Shown: positions 31,770 to 39,567 of the stretch, piece by piece
Layout of the letters: every line of letters begins with the position of its first letter
How positions within the stretch are numbered: the stretch's first letter is position 1
IMG/VR virus record: IMGVR_UViG_3300034137_000024
Span: 1 to 64,000 of that record
Origin: a virus
Strand: one strand, 5' to 3'
Length of the DNA stretch: 64,000 bases
Position numbers and translations under genes: made by a program
Notes under the pieces: model-generated
The model's database searches: none
Seen by the model: only the letters and a program-made list of their open reading frames with translations
What the model was told of the DNA's origin: nothing

Positions 31770-32105
31770 ATGGCAAATGACCAGACGTTGTACCTCGATC
31801 TGAGAGCGGCACGGGCTCGCGTCGACGGCCAGACCCAGTACGGCCACGGTGAATTCACCGATGGAGAGGCTGCGGCGCTTGGCCGGCTGTTGAAACGTCT
31901 GGTCTTCCCCGATTATCGGAGGAATGCGAAAGACGATGCGGAGGCGTATCTGATGGGTTCGGCGATGAGCAAGCTGCGCCACCTGTTAGCCGACGCAGGA
32001 ATCACGCAGGGCGCTCTGCTGGGCACGACGACACCTGCACCGGCTCCCCGCCGGCGACTCGGCCCGCCAGGTCAGACCGGCGATCTGTTCCAGGACTTCA
32101 ACTGA
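31770..32105 (+). CDS. Phage protein of unknown function
   Basis: 111 residues from the ATG at 31770. 'GEFTDGEAAALGRLLKRLVFPDYR' and 'KDDAEAYLMGSAMSKLRHLLADAGI' give a helical body; the C-terminus is Pro-rich and ends 'DLFQDFN', an acidic-aromatic tip that could be a protein-binding tail. Unknown. Confidence 0.55.
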   Translation: MANDQTLYLDLRAARARVDGQTQYGHGEFTDGEAAALGRLLKRLVFPDYRRNAKDDAEAYLMGSAMSKLRHLLADAGITQGALLGTTTPAPAPRRRLGPPGQTGDLFQDFN

Positions 32106-32174
32106 CCACAACCATTTCGTTCGCAGTGCTCACTGTGCCAGACTACTGTACACCCATACAGCTAGGTGCACGCC

Positions 32175-32426
32175 ATGGCCCGCGAACTCCCCCCGTTTCG
32201 ACCGATTTTAATAGCCGATCTTCGCAGAATCTGGTCCGAACATCCTGACCCGGATATCCGGCGTTTAACGCTAGAGGTGGAACATTATCGCCGCATGATG
32301 GCTGAGATTGACCGGCTGTACATGACGGTGCATCAGGCTTGGCGCGAGAACGTCGGCGGCAATCTCGTCGCGCTCCATATGCTGCAAACGGTGCTTTTCA
32401 AAGAACGCCAGCGCCTGGCGCGTTGA
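32175..32426 (+). CDS. Small phage protein
   Basis: 83 residues, ATG at 32175 (GTG at 32166 possible). 'DLRRIWSEHPDPDIRRLTLEVEHYRRMMAEIDRLY' is two helices, likely coiled. Unknown; separated from the integrase by a regulatory spacer. Confidence 0.6.
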   Translation: MARELPPFRPILIADLRRIWSEHPDPDIRRLTLEVEHYRRMMAEIDRLYMTVHQAWRENVGGNLVALHMLQTVLFKERQRLAR

Positions 32427-32434
32427 TGTGACCA

Positions 32435-32467
32435 AAAAGCGGTATCGCGCACCGCATACGGGTTTTT
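32435..32467 (+). terminator. Possible terminator before the integrase spacer
   Basis: GCGGT-ATCGCGC-ACCGC preceded by AAAAA; the U-run (TTTTT) comes 6 bp after the stem. Works better on the minus strand. Confidence 0.45.
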
Positions 32468-32508
32468 CGGGAAATTCCGAATAACCCTCCCCGCCTACCG
32501 GATTCTCC

Positions 32509-32529
32509 GGTAACTGACATGCCGTTACC
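32509..32529. repeat. GGTAAC-9-GTTACC palindromic element
   Basis: GGTAAC, the nine bases TGACATGCC, then GTTACC. Twin of the element at 4295-4315. It lies just upstream of a TATAAT hexamer (32557-32562). Confidence 0.65.
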
Positions 32530-32585
32530 CTCGGTTCCTCCGCTGGCCAAGACCGCTATAATCTGGCTACAAGCAGTGATGTACA

Positions 32586-32603
32586 TTGCTCATATTTGAT
32601 TAA
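32586..32603 (+). promoter_or_regulatory. 18-bp operator element before the integrase
   Basis: TTGCTCATATTTGATTAA, downstream of the TATAAT hexamer and about 100 bp before the integrase start. In that position a bound repressor would block integrase transcription. Confidence 0.6.
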
Positions 32604-32636
32604 CAACCATTGCAATCACTGGGCGTTATAGGGATT

Positions 32637-32693
32637 ATGAAGCAACACGACGAGGCTGGCAGCGTCCAGAAGCTGCGCCCGAAACGACTTTGA
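32637..32693 (+). CDS. Possible 18-codon leader ORF of the integrase
   Basis: ATG after ATAGGGATT; the peptide is polar (MKQHDEAGS, basic end). Its stop TGA overlaps the GAGGAGT ribosome site of the integrase, so ribosomes ending here would be placed to initiate the integrase. It could also be chance. Confidence 0.3.
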   Translation: MKQHDEAGSVQKLRPKRL

Positions 32694-32702
32694 GGAGTCA
32701 CC

Positions 32703-33869
32703 ATGCCGAAATTGACGAAAACCGCCGTAGACAATGCCCAGCCACCAGCCAGCGGCGACGCCTGGCTCTGGGACAGCGAGCTGGAAGGTTTCGGCGTGCG
32801 AATCATTGCATCGGGCCGCAAGACCTACGTTGTCCGGTACCGAACCAAGGCCGGCAATACCCAGCGCAAAATGACGGTCGCCCGCTGCTCGGATGTACCG
32901 CCAGAGAAGGCTCGCGAACTGGCACGCAAGGTGTTTTCCTTGGTCGCCCAAGGCTTCGACCCGGTAGGCGACAAGCGCATCAAGAAGGAATGCCCAACGG
33001 TCCAGCAGCTTTGCACGAAGTACATGAAGGAACACGCCAAGCCGTTCAAAAAGAAGCGCAGCGTCGAGCTGGACGAAAAGAACTGGCGCCTGCACATCCT
33101 GCCAGTGCTTGGTGCCGCCGAGGTGGCCGAAGTGAAGCGCTCGGACATTCTCAGCCTGCACGGCAGCCTCGCAGACACACCCGCAACAGCCAATCAGGTC
33201 CTTGCCCTGCTCTCCAAAGCGTTCAACCTTTCCGAGGACTGGGAGTGGCGACCACGCAACTCGAACCCTTGCCACAAAATCAAGAAATACGACCTGCAGG
33301 AACGCGAAACCATCCTGAGTCTTGCCGACATCAAGCGGCTGTACCAAACGCTGAATGACCTGCTGCAGGAAGGCAAGATTTTGCCCCAGATGTACGACTT
33401 GATACGCCTGCTGATGCTCACGGGCTGCCGCCTGCGAGAGATCATGAGCGCCAAGCGAAGCTGGGTAGACTTGGAGCGGGCGCTGCTGTTGCTACCCGAC
33501 TCCAAGGTGGGCCAGCGCAAAATCTCCCTGCCGGACATTTGCATGACGATCATTGCGGAAATGCCGGACAGCGAATGGCTGATCCCCAACCGCACCAACG
33601 ACGGCCCGCTGGCCGACCCTTACCGCCAATGGAAAGCGATCAAGGTCGCGGCCGGGCTGCCGCTAGAAATGCGGATACACGACCTACGCCACACTGCTGG
33701 CAGCCTCGCGCATATGGCGGGCATGTCTCAGAAGCAGATCGCGATTCTCCTCGGACACGCCCAGCTTTCTACCACGGCCCGCTACCTGCACGGCGCCGCA
33801 GGCGACCACGCGGTGGTTGCCACCAAACTGGGGGATGTTATTACCGGGGCTTGGAGCAACGCCGCCTAA
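32703..33869 (+). CDS. int: Tyrosine integrase
   Basis: 388 residues. The N-terminal ~85 are the DUF4102 arm-binding domain ('LTKTAVDNAQPPASGDAWLWDSELEGFGVRI' in outline). A SAM-like core-binding domain follows at ~100-190. The catalytic domain has Arg I in 'LMLTGCRLREIM', 'IHDLRHTAGS' (HxxR), 'LLGHAQLSTTARYLHG' (H and the nucleophilic Tyr). All catalytic residues are present. It makes the phage temperate and places attP near, probably in 32430-32700 or beyond the terminator. A GGAG ribosome site precedes the ATG. Confidence 0.95.
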   Translation: MPKLTKTAVDNAQPPASGDAWLWDSELEGFGVRIIASGRKTYVVRYRTKAGNTQRKMTVARCSDVPPEKARELARKVFSLVAQGFDPVGDKRIKKECPTVQQLCTKYMKEHAKPFKKKRSVELDEKNWRLHILPVLGAAEVAEVKRSDILSLHGSLADTPATANQVLALLSKAFNLSEDWEWRPRNSNPCHKIKKYDLQERETILSLADIKRLYQTLNDLLQEGKILPQMYDLIRLLMLTGCRLREIMSAKRSWVDLERALLLLPDSKVGQRKISLPDICMTIIAEMPDSEWLIPNRTNDGPLADPYRQWKAIKVAAGLPLEMRIHDLRHTAGSLAHMAGMSQKQIAILLGHAQLSTTARYLHGAAGDHAVVATKLGDVITGAWSNAA

Positions 33870-33895
33870 GTCGTGATGGAAGACTTCGATGGATT

Positions 33896-33920
33896 GGGCG
33901 CTGATGTACAGCGCCCTTTT
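33896..33920 (+). terminator. Integrase terminator
   Basis: GGGCGCTG-ATGTA-CAGCGCCC followed by TTTT. Confidence 0.85.
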
Positions 33921-33940
33921 CCATATCGGAGCAAAACACA

Positions 33941-34174
33941 TTGTCGACGGAAGAACAGGCTCAGGTACTTGAGCTCAAAGAATGGGAACGAATCAACCAG
34001 AGTCGCGGAGAGGTGGTGAAGTACTCCCCCGGTGATGAGGGATACGGCCCGGAATATTGCAGCGAAGACGAATGCGGGGTCGAAATGCCGACCCCGCGTC
34101 GAGAGTGGGGCTTTGCTATTTGCGTGGGCTGTCAGACGCTTGTGGAGCAACAGCAGGCGCAGTATCGGCGCTGA
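33941..34174 (+). CDS. DksA/TraR-like zinc-finger protein
   Basis: 77 residues, TTG start. 'YCSEDECGVEMPTPRREWGFAICVGCQTLVE' is the C4-type DksA/TraR finger (CxxxxC, then CxxCQ). Phage TraR-like proteins act on RNA polymerase. The usual long N-terminal coiled coil is mostly absent. Its 3' end overlaps the convergent o-spanin gene by 59 bp. Confidence 0.75.
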   Translation: MSTEEQAQVLELKEWERINQSRGEVVKYSPGDEGYGPEYCSEDECGVEMPTPRREWGFAICVGCQTLVEQQQAQYRR

Positions 34175-34451
34175 TACGGCAGCCAGTGGAGGCCACCTCC
34201 CACGCAATACCGTACTGCTCGGCCTTTTCAAAATCGGAAGCCAGAATCTGGGCCTGTACGGCGTCAGATTCTGGCTTTTCGCCTTTCCCGAACGCATAAG
34301 CAGGCTTGGCCGGCACGACAACACATGGTTCTTTGACCTTGACCTCAACGGTCACTGTCTTGATCGGCTGCACGACCGCCGTGCTCGAGCAGCCAGACAG
34401 CAGGATCGCCAGCACCGCACCGGCACCGACTCCAATCATCAATCGTTTCAT
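34116..34451 (-). CDS. Rz1-like outer-membrane lipoprotein (o-spanin)
   Basis: 111 residues from the ATG at 34451, ATGA overlap with the Rz-like gene. The signal 'MKRLMIGVGAGAVLAILLSGC' has a good lipobox (LLSGC). The mature part is Pro/Lys-rich at first. It is longer than classical Rz1 and is placed after Rz rather than nested in it. It would join with the i-spanin to fuse inner and outer membranes at lysis. Confidence 0.75.
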   Translation of the reverse strand: MKRLMIGVGAGAVLAILLSGCSSTAVVQPIKTVTVEVKVKEPCVVVPAKPAYAFGKGEKPESDAVQAQILASDFEKAEQYGIAWEVASTGCRISADTAPAVAPQASDSPRK

Positions 34452-34861
34452 CGGCGAAGCTCCCAATAGCTGCTCAAGACCTGTTTACAACTGGTGGCCG
34501 TCTTGAGCGATTCGCTCAGTTTCATGAGCCGGGACGTGCTCTGCTGGGCCAGCAGCGCGGCTTGGTCTTCGGCGACCTGTTTAGCGGCCTGCGCCGCTTC
34601 CGTCTTTGCTTTAGCAACCTCGACCGCTGTGTTCTGCGTGGCAATGCCAAGCTCCAGCTGGTGCGCGTTGTCCTTGACGGCGCCGATCTGGACCGTCAGC
34701 GCGGAAAGCTGCGATTCGTACAGCGCAGTGCTGCGCCAGGCTTGAACCTTGGCACCAGCGAATGCTGCTGCGAGCAGCACCAGGAGCACGGCCGCGGCAA
34801 TGAGGATGTACTTGATCGGGTCCGTCAGGGCCGACAAGTAGGTTTTCAGAATGCTGATCAT
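34448..34861 (-). CDS. Rz-like inner-membrane spanin (i-spanin)
   Basis: 137 residues from the ATG at 34861. One N-terminal membrane helix ('YILIAAAVLLVLLAAAFAGA') and a long periplasmic coiled coil ('LSALTVQIGAVKDNAHQLELG', 'KTEAAQAAKQVAEDQAALLAQQ'), the plan of Rz. Overlaps genes on both sides by ATGA. Confidence 0.8.
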   Translation of the reverse strand: MISILKTYLSALTDPIKYILIAAAVLLVLLAAAFAGAKVQAWRSTALYESQLSALTVQIGAVKDNAHQLELGIATQNTAVEVAKAKTEAAQAAKQVAEDQAALLAQQSTSRLMKLSESLKTATSCKQVLSSYWELRR

Positions 34862-35319
34862 TGGGTAATCCAAAGGTGCAGGAAGGGGTAAGTTGCGGAT
34901 TCGTTGCGACCGACCAGGTTGTTCTGGAAGCTGATCCGGTTAACAAAGGTGTATTGCCCAGGCGGGAGCGGTGGCACGGTGAAGCCGTAGCCGGTCTGGG
35001 CGCAGCCGCCGTCGATCTGGGACATGCTCACCGGCAAGGGAAAAACGAACCCCTTTGCGCTTTGCAACTCCGGGTAGCTGACCAAGACCTGGCTGTGGGT
35101 CGAGCAGGCTTTCCGATACACCACCGCCAAGTCGCCTGGGCGGAATTCCGATCGCGCCTGGCCCCCACCGTCGAACATGCCGACGTTGTTGATCGTCAGG
35201 GGGTTCCCGCCGGCGATGACCGACCAGCCAATGGCAATCTGGCCCAGGTAGATCGCCACCAGGTACAGAAGCGCCCAGACAAAGGCCCGATTGTGCAGGT
35301 TCGATCGGAACGTCTTCAT
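34858..35319 (-). CDS. Membrane-anchored protein of the lysis cassette
   Basis: 153 residues. One N-terminal membrane helix ('AFVWALLYLVAIYLGQIAIGW') and a ~110-residue periplasmic domain with two cysteines ('RKACST', 'GGCAQTG') that could form a disulphide. I do not recognise the fold. It is coupled to the XhlA-like gene upstream and the spanins downstream, so a lysis or exclusion role is likely. Confidence 0.6.
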   Translation of the reverse strand: MKTFRSNLHNRAFVWALLYLVAIYLGQIAIGWSVIAGGNPLTINNVGMFDGGGQARSEFRPGDLAVVYRKACSTHSQVLVSYPELQSAKGFVFPLPVSMSQIDGGCAQTGYGFTVPPLPPGQYTFVNRISFQNNLVGRNESATYPFLHLWITQ

Positions 35320-35537
35320 TTGACGAATACCTTGCTCATAACGGTGCCCAGCACAGAGGCACCCACGGCCGACATCAGTCCGTAAACGATCATTTTGATC
35401 GGGGCAAACTCGGCCTTAGTGACCAGCAGCTCTATCGTCTTCTGCATGGCTGCCATTTGCTCCTGCAGGCGCACCACCTCCATTTCGGTCTCGCGCACTA
35501 CTTCCTCTAGTCGGCGGTTCGGTCGTTCAATTTGCAT
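35316..35537 (-). CDS. XhlA-like holin-accessory protein
   Basis: 73 residues. Short coiled coil ('EEVVRETEMEVVRLQEQMAAMQKTI') then 'KAEFAPIKMIVYGLMSAVGASVLGTVMSKV', a single membrane helix. This is the plan and signature (EFxPIKxIVYG) of XhlA-type proteins that assist holins. It overlaps the transglycosylase gene by 11 bp. Confidence 0.75.
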   Translation of the reverse strand: MQIERPNRRLEEVVRETEMEVVRLQEQMAAMQKTIELLVTKAEFAPIKMIVYGLMSAVGASVLGTVMSKVFVK

Positions 35538-36240
35538 CTGGGCTCCCCTTGAAATAGGGCTCGTACTTGAACCGGCGCACCTTCAGGATATTGGCGACGT
35601 ATTCACGGTTGATTTTGAAAAAGGACTGGCCGTAGCCGCGCTGCGCCTTGCGGCTCTTGAGGCTGGTCTGCTCGACGTTGTCGAACCACCGAGAGGGGTC
35701 GCACCCGTCCGTGTTGGCGCATAGGCGACGATCCTGCAGGACGCCTGCCTGGCCGCCGTTGTAAGCCGAAAGGGTGAACGAGAGCCGGTCCGCAACCGTT
35801 GCAGCATCGCGCTGGCGGTCGTACAGGTCTTTGTCCATGACCACGATGGCCAGCAATTGATAACTGGCGTCGTAGCGGCTCGCCCAAGACCAGCCGCGGA
35901 GGCTTTCGTGCTTCGCCGCCAGAGCGCTGATGGTGTCGAAACGGATCGAGCCGTCCGCTCGGTACGCCCGGGTGAACTGCCCCATGCCCACGCCATTTTC
36001 CCGACTGGTCTTGAGTTCGGCCCGAGGGTTCCAACACTTCTGGCTGCGCAGGGTTACGCAGGATTCTTGCTCGATCTGGCCCGCCAGGAACGAAGGCGTC
36101 GGGGCGTCCGGCCAGGTGTTCTGCTGCGCCGTCACCAGGGCAGGTAGGTACTGCTTGGCCCGATCGGGCACTTGGTCAGCAGCGAGCGCCGCATGTGTGA
36201 GGGCTAGCTGCAGCACCAAGGCAGGAAACAGGCGGCGCAT
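35527..36240 (-). CDS. Exported lytic transglycosylase-type endolysin
   Basis: 237 residues. Signal peptide 'MRRLFPALVLQLALTHAALAA'. 'FLAGQIEQESC' holds the catalytic Glu of SLT-fold enzymes, 'GVGMGQFTRAY' is the GxGxxQ-like second motif and 'LSAYNGGQAGV' the AYNxG motif. These are the family hallmarks. It would cut peptidoglycan in the periplasm after Sec export, with the holin controlling timing through membrane depolarisation. Confidence 0.85.
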   Translation of the reverse strand: MRRLFPALVLQLALTHAALAADQVPDRAKQYLPALVTAQQNTWPDAPTPSFLAGQIEQESCVTLRSQKCWNPRAELKTSRENGVGMGQFTRAYRADGSIRFDTISALAAKHESLRGWSWASRYDASYQLLAIVVMDKDLYDRQRDAATVADRLSFTLSAYNGGQAGVLQDRRLCANTDGCDPSRWFDNVEQTSLKSRKAQRGYGQSFFKINREYVANILKVRRFKYEPYFKGSPDAN

Positions 36241-36241
36241 A

Positions 36242-36562
36242 TCAGGCCTTAGACCAGACGACCATGGCGCAGATAATCACCGCCACGAACGCAATCAGGG
36301 TGCTGGCCACTAGGCTCGCGGCTACGTTGCCCTTGATCGTTTCGCAGACCAGGGTGGACAGATTGATCTGGGGAAAGACTATCCGGCTCACGATCACGGC
36401 GACGCCGGCGAGAATCGGGGCGAAGATCAGCCACTGCATCAGGGTCTTGAACATCGCGGGGTCTAGGCCCCACAGCAGGGCGGCCGGGGGAATGATGAGT
36501 AGCCAGCCGGACTTATCGAAAAGTGCCTTGGCCCGTTGCTTCTTGAGTTCGATAGTTTCCAT
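36242..36562 (-). CDS. Holin
   Basis: 106 residues from the ATG at 36562. After an amphipathic start come three membrane helices: ~20-32, 43-63 and 83-103, with 'IVSRIVFPQINL' between. Its length, topology and place at the head of the lysis cassette are those of class I holins; the sequence resembles holins of Pseudomonas phages. It is directly after a terminator and a GTCGTGAC box. Confidence 0.82.
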   Translation of the reverse strand: METIELKKQRAKALFDKSGWLLIIPPAALLWGLDPAMFKTLMQWLIFAPILAGVAVIVSRIVFPQINLSTLVCETIKGNVAASLVASTLIAFVAVIICAMVVWSKA

Positions 36563-36596
36563 GATTCGCTCAAAGTAGATTTCGACGAATAATGGA

Positions 36597-36604
36597 GTCA
36601 CGAC
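36597..36604 (-). promoter_or_regulatory. GTCGTGAC box of the lysis cassette
   Basis: GTCGTGACTCCATTATTCG, 35 bp before the holin start and 21 bp after the T-run of a terminator. The lysis genes need a transcription start here. Confidence 0.65.
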
Positions 36605-36624
36605 CCGAGGTGGCCGGGCGCGCA

Positions 36625-36649
36625 GAAAAAAGCCCCCATTGCGGGGGCT
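36625..36649 (-). terminator. Terminator after the tail-fibre chaperone
   Basis: AGCCCCC-GCAAT-GGGGGCT followed by TTTTTT, minus strand. Confidence 0.88.
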
Positions 36650-36656
36650 CTCAAGA

Positions 36657-37277
36657 TCAGGATGTGGTGGACGCATCCTCGTCGGTTTCAGTCGTTTCCT
36701 CCGAGGTGCTCGAGGCCGTATCGGTCGCCGTGGATTCGTCGTCCGTTGCAGCCTCGGCAGCGGCCAACCAATCCGGAGCAATTGGCTTGGTTGAGTCGGC
36801 CGGGAAGTCGGTCACTGTCGGCCAGTCGCGCAAGGCCTGGCGGTAAACCAGGAGCGCCGCGTACTGGTCGCCGGTAAGGGTGGTGGCAGTGCCCGCGTCG
36901 GTCTGGTCGCGATGGCGTTCGACCAGCCACTGACTGGCGGTAATTTCCGCGTCGCGCCAGGCGCGGGCCGTGGCTTCCAGTTCATCGGTGGTGTAGATCG
37001 GCGCCGCATAGGCGGTAATCGTGCCGTAGGTACCTGCCAACAATGCCGCGTACAGTTCCGCCGCGTGAATCTCGGTATCACTGGCGCTACAGGTAAAAGG
37101 CAACTCACCCAGGACGTCAAACGTCACCGTGGCATTGATTAGGGTTTGCGCCTCATCGACGTAGTGCGGATCTGCGACAGCGGTGTATGTAAGAGTGGCT
37201 ACCGGATCCAGTACGACCGACTCGGGCGCGGTGGCGGTGGCGGTGGCGGTGGCGGTGCTTTCAGTCGTATCAGTCAT
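36657..37277 (-). CDS. Tail-fibre assembly chaperone-like protein
   Basis: 206 residues. Core ~115-175: 'ARAWRDAEITASQWLVERHRDQ', 'TTLTGDQYAALLVYRQALRDWP' and 'FPADSTKPIAPDWL', the conserved pattern of tail-fibre assembly/chaperone proteins. Both ends are low-complexity: a Thr-Ala run at the N-terminus from a tandem GGTGGC-type hexamer, and a Ser/Thr/Glu tail. It starts one base before the fibre gene ends, as such chaperones usually do. Confidence 0.75.
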   Translation of the reverse strand: MTDTTESTATATATATAPESVVLDPVATLTYTAVADPHYVDEAQTLINATVTFDVLGELPFTCSASDTEIHAAELYAALLAGTYGTITAYAAPIYTTDELEATARAWRDAEITASQWLVERHRDQTDAGTATTLTGDQYAALLVYRQALRDWPTVTDFPADSTKPIAPDWLAAAEAATDDESTATDTASSTSEETTETDEDASTTS

Positions 37278-39071
37278 TTATGCAATTCTCACAAAAAGAG
37301 TGTGATCGCCCGCAGAGGCGTAACCCAGGCAACGCCAGGTGCCGGACGGCGCCCCGGCATAACTACCGGTACTGCCGTACAGGAGGCTTGACCCGGCGTA
37401 AGAGGTACCGGTAGTGCAGAGCGCGCCGGTGCCGTTGCGGAAAAAGCCATAGGTTCCCACCCCGCCTGCACCAAGCGCCACCGTGGCGGCGGGCAGATAG
37501 GAGCCGACGTTACCGCTATGCCACAACGCGTATGAAAGGCTGCCCATGCTGTAGCCGCCGACGGAAATCTGGTTATCGGTATTCAGGCCGAAATAAATCG
37601 CGTAATTATTGTCACGGATAAAACACATACCAGCGATGGCGGCATCGTTGGCACCATTACCAATGACTAGGGGGCAGGTGGTGAAGTAAGCGCTGGTAGC
37701 AGATGACATGGCCGGAATGGAGCCGCTATACAGCTCCGTCCCATAAGATGCCTGGATACTGCCCAGGGCCATGCGGGCGCTGATTTTTGTTTCCAGCGCG
37801 ACCACCTCGTTGTTAAAGTCGGGAAGGGCCACGGCATCGGTAATCCCATAGCCATTTAAGGTCGTGGCCACGTTGGCCTTGGTGTTGGGGTTGAAGTTGA
37901 CCGAATCCCAAGGTGTCGCCCCGGCAAAGGTCGGGCGTACGGTAAAACTGGCAGCGCCTGTCACTGCCAACGTGCTGGCCAAGGTCACTGCACCGCTTAG
38001 CGTGGTCGCCCCAGTCACTGCAAGCGTGCTGCTCAGCGTCGCAGCGCCTGTCACCGCCAAGGTTGTGGCTACCGACAGTAGACCTGCTAACGTCGTCGCG
38101 CCTGTCACTGCCAACGTGCTGGCCAAGGTCGCCGCACCGGTTAACGTGGTCGCCCCAGTCACCGCAAGCGTGCTTTTCAGCGTCGTCGCGCCTGTCACTG
38201 CCAAGGTGCTGGCCAAGGTCGCCGCACCGCTTAGCGTGGTCGCCCCAGTCACTGCAAGCGTGCTGCTCAGCGTCGCAGCGCCTGTCACTGCCAACGTGCT
38301 GGCCAAGGTCGCCGCACCGCTTAGCGTGGTTGCGCCCGTGACCGCAAGCGTGCTGCTCAGCGTCGCAGCGCCTGTCACCGCCAAGGTTGTGGCCAACGTA
38401 GTCGCGCCGGCTACCGACAGAAGTCCCCCCAGCGAAGTAGCGCCAGTCACAGCCAAGGTGCTGGAGAGAATGGCCGCGCCGCTGACCGAAAGCGTCGGCA
38501 CGAAGGTGGTGCCGCTGACTATATTGGTGCCGTCGCAGTACACCCAGCTGCTATAACCCCGGGGGATGGCGATGCCGGTGCCCGATGCCGTTTTCAGCGT
38601 AACGGTGTAGTCGCCGGTGCTGCTATTTGTTACCAGCCACTTGCCTGTAATGCTCGGAAACACCACAGACTTGGCAGCGGTCACTGCTCCAGACAGAACT
38701 AGAAGCGCGTAACCGTACTGCCCCACGACCAGCGTCGTCGTACTGGAGCCAGCAATACTGACCGTCGCCAGGCCGTTAACCGCGTCCTGGACAAAGGCAG
38801 TGTTGGCGATCTTGGTGCTGTCGTCGCCTACGGCCTGGGTGGGCGTGGTCGGACTACCGGTTAGCGATGGCGAGTCGTTGGTCGCATACGCCGAGATCAG
38901 CGTGGTGCCCGCTTCCAGGGCGTCCATGTGCTGCTTGAGGTACCCGGTCCGGTTCGCCAAGCTCAGCAGCGGGGAGTTGGTGACAGAGCCGACGCCACCA
39001 TCTACCGGGTCGGTGGTTTCGATCTGGTAAACGCCCGAGTCGTAGGAAACTACTTCAGGTTGATATGCCAT
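37278..39071 (-). CDS. Tail fibre with tandem beta repeats
   Basis: 597 residues. The N-terminal ~150 residues attach to the baseplate side ('VNGLATVSIAGSSTTTLVVGQYG'). The centre (~190-380) is a run of repeats of 12 and 18 residues (STLAVTGATTLSGAATLA / STLAVTGAATLS), giving a 30-residue, 90-bp supra-repeat expected to form a trimeric beta-rod. The C-terminal ~190 residues, Gly/Tyr/Ser-rich, are the likely receptor-binding tip. The assembly chaperone is encoded next. Confidence 0.88.
   Translation of the reverse strand: MAYQPEVVSYDSGVYQIETTDPVDGGVGSVTNSPLLSLANRTGYLKQHMDALEAGTTLISAYATNDSPSLTGSPTTPTQAVGDDSTKIANTAFVQDAVNGLATVSIAGSSTTTLVVGQYGYALLVLSGAVTAAKSVVFPSITGKWLVTNSSTGDYTVTLKTASGTGIAIPRGYSSWVYCDGTNIVSGTTFVPTLSVSGAAILSSTLAVTGATSLGGLLSVAGATTLATTLAVTGAATLSSTLAVTGATTLSGAATLASTLAVTGAATLSSTLAVTGATTLSGAATLASTLAVTGATTLKSTLAVTGATTLTGAATLASTLAVTGATTLAGLLSVATTLAVTGAATLSSTLAVTGATTLSGAVTLASTLAVTGAASFTVRPTFAGATPWDSVNFNPNTKANVATTLNGYGITDAVALPDFNNEVVALETKISARMALGSIQASYGTELYSGSIPAMSSATSAYFTTCPLVIGNGANDAAIAGMCFIRDNNYAIYFGLNTDNQISVGGYSMGSLSYALWHSGNVGSYLPAATVALGAGGVGTYGFFRNGTGALCTTGTSYAGSSLLYGSTGSYAGAPSGTWRCLGYASAGDHTLFVRIA
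37940..38480. repeat. Tandem repeats in the tail-fibre gene
   Basis: About 540 bp of imperfect 36/54-bp units combined into ~90-bp units (recurring CTGTCACTGCCAACGTGCTG on the plus strand). Several units are nearly identical, which allows rod length to change by slippage or unequal recombination. Confidence 0.85.
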
Positions 39072-39080
39072 TGGGGGACC

Positions 39081-39536
39081 TTAGAATGTGATGATCCATG
39101 TCCCCGAGAAGGACAGATCGGAAGCTTTTGGAATGGCGGCTGTGCGGGTTTTACGGGCATAGAGCGTTCCCCCGGCGGTGAACAGGCCGAACTCGCCGAT
39201 CGACACACCGTTGTTTTCGGTACTTGCGAGGGAAAAGACGAAAGACACCTGGTTAGTAGCTGGGTAGGAAATAGAGTCCAGCGTTTTCATGTACGCGCCG
39301 GTCAGGCTGGTGTTGCCGACCACGGGGGATGTAAGGCTGGTACCGAAACCGATCTGGGTAACAGACTGGTTGGTAACCGTGCCTCCAAGTAGCTTGGCGT
39401 GAATCTGTTTCGAGCTGGTAACGATCAGATTCTTCTCTTCAAAGACCTCGATCAGTTCGCCATTGCGGAATATTTTCAGTTGGAAAAACCCGGTAGGGCC
39501 TTCCTCATACTGGTCAATAAGTGGTTTGCCGTTCAT
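39081..39536 (-). CDS. Tail/baseplate-associated protein
   Basis: 151 residues, all-beta pattern ('GFFQLKIFRNGELIEVFEEKNLIVTSS', 'TQIGFGTSLTSPV', 'EFGLFTAGGTLYARKT'). This resembles small tail proteins placed between the baseplate wedge and the fibre in other myophages, possibly a fibre connector. No firm family. Confidence 0.6.
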   Translation of the reverse strand: MNGKPLIDQYEEGPTGFFQLKIFRNGELIEVFEEKNLIVTSSKQIHAKLLGGTVTNQSVTQIGFGTSLTSPVVGNTSLTGAYMKTLDSISYPATNQVSFVFSLASTENNGVSIGEFGLFTAGGTLYARKTRTAAIPKASDLSFSGTWIITF

Positions 39537-39541
39537 GCAGC

Positions 39542-39561
39542 CTCCGGTTAATTAACCGGAG
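39542..39561 (-). promoter_or_regulatory. 20-bp perfect palindrome in a leader
   Basis: CTCCGGTTAATTAACCGGAG, 5 bp before the start at 39536. Its right half holds the GGAG ribosome site, so a folded RNA would hide it. It follows the GTCGTGAC box directly. Confidence 0.65.
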
Positions 39562-39567
39562 TCTGCT

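Noticed and set aside
37200-37262. GGCGGT/GCCACC hexamer run as a CRISPR or regulatory repeat
   Set aside because: Tandem hexamers without spacers; they simply encode the Thr-Ala run at the start of the fibre chaperone.
37864-38556. 230-codon plus-strand frame opposite the tail fibre
   Set aside because: It is the complement of the fibre repeats. The minus frame has the chaperone and baseplate context.
37278-39071. Diversity-generating retroelement or invertible fibre tip
   Set aside because: No reverse transcriptase, no template repeat, no invertase and no inverted partial fibre copies in the window.
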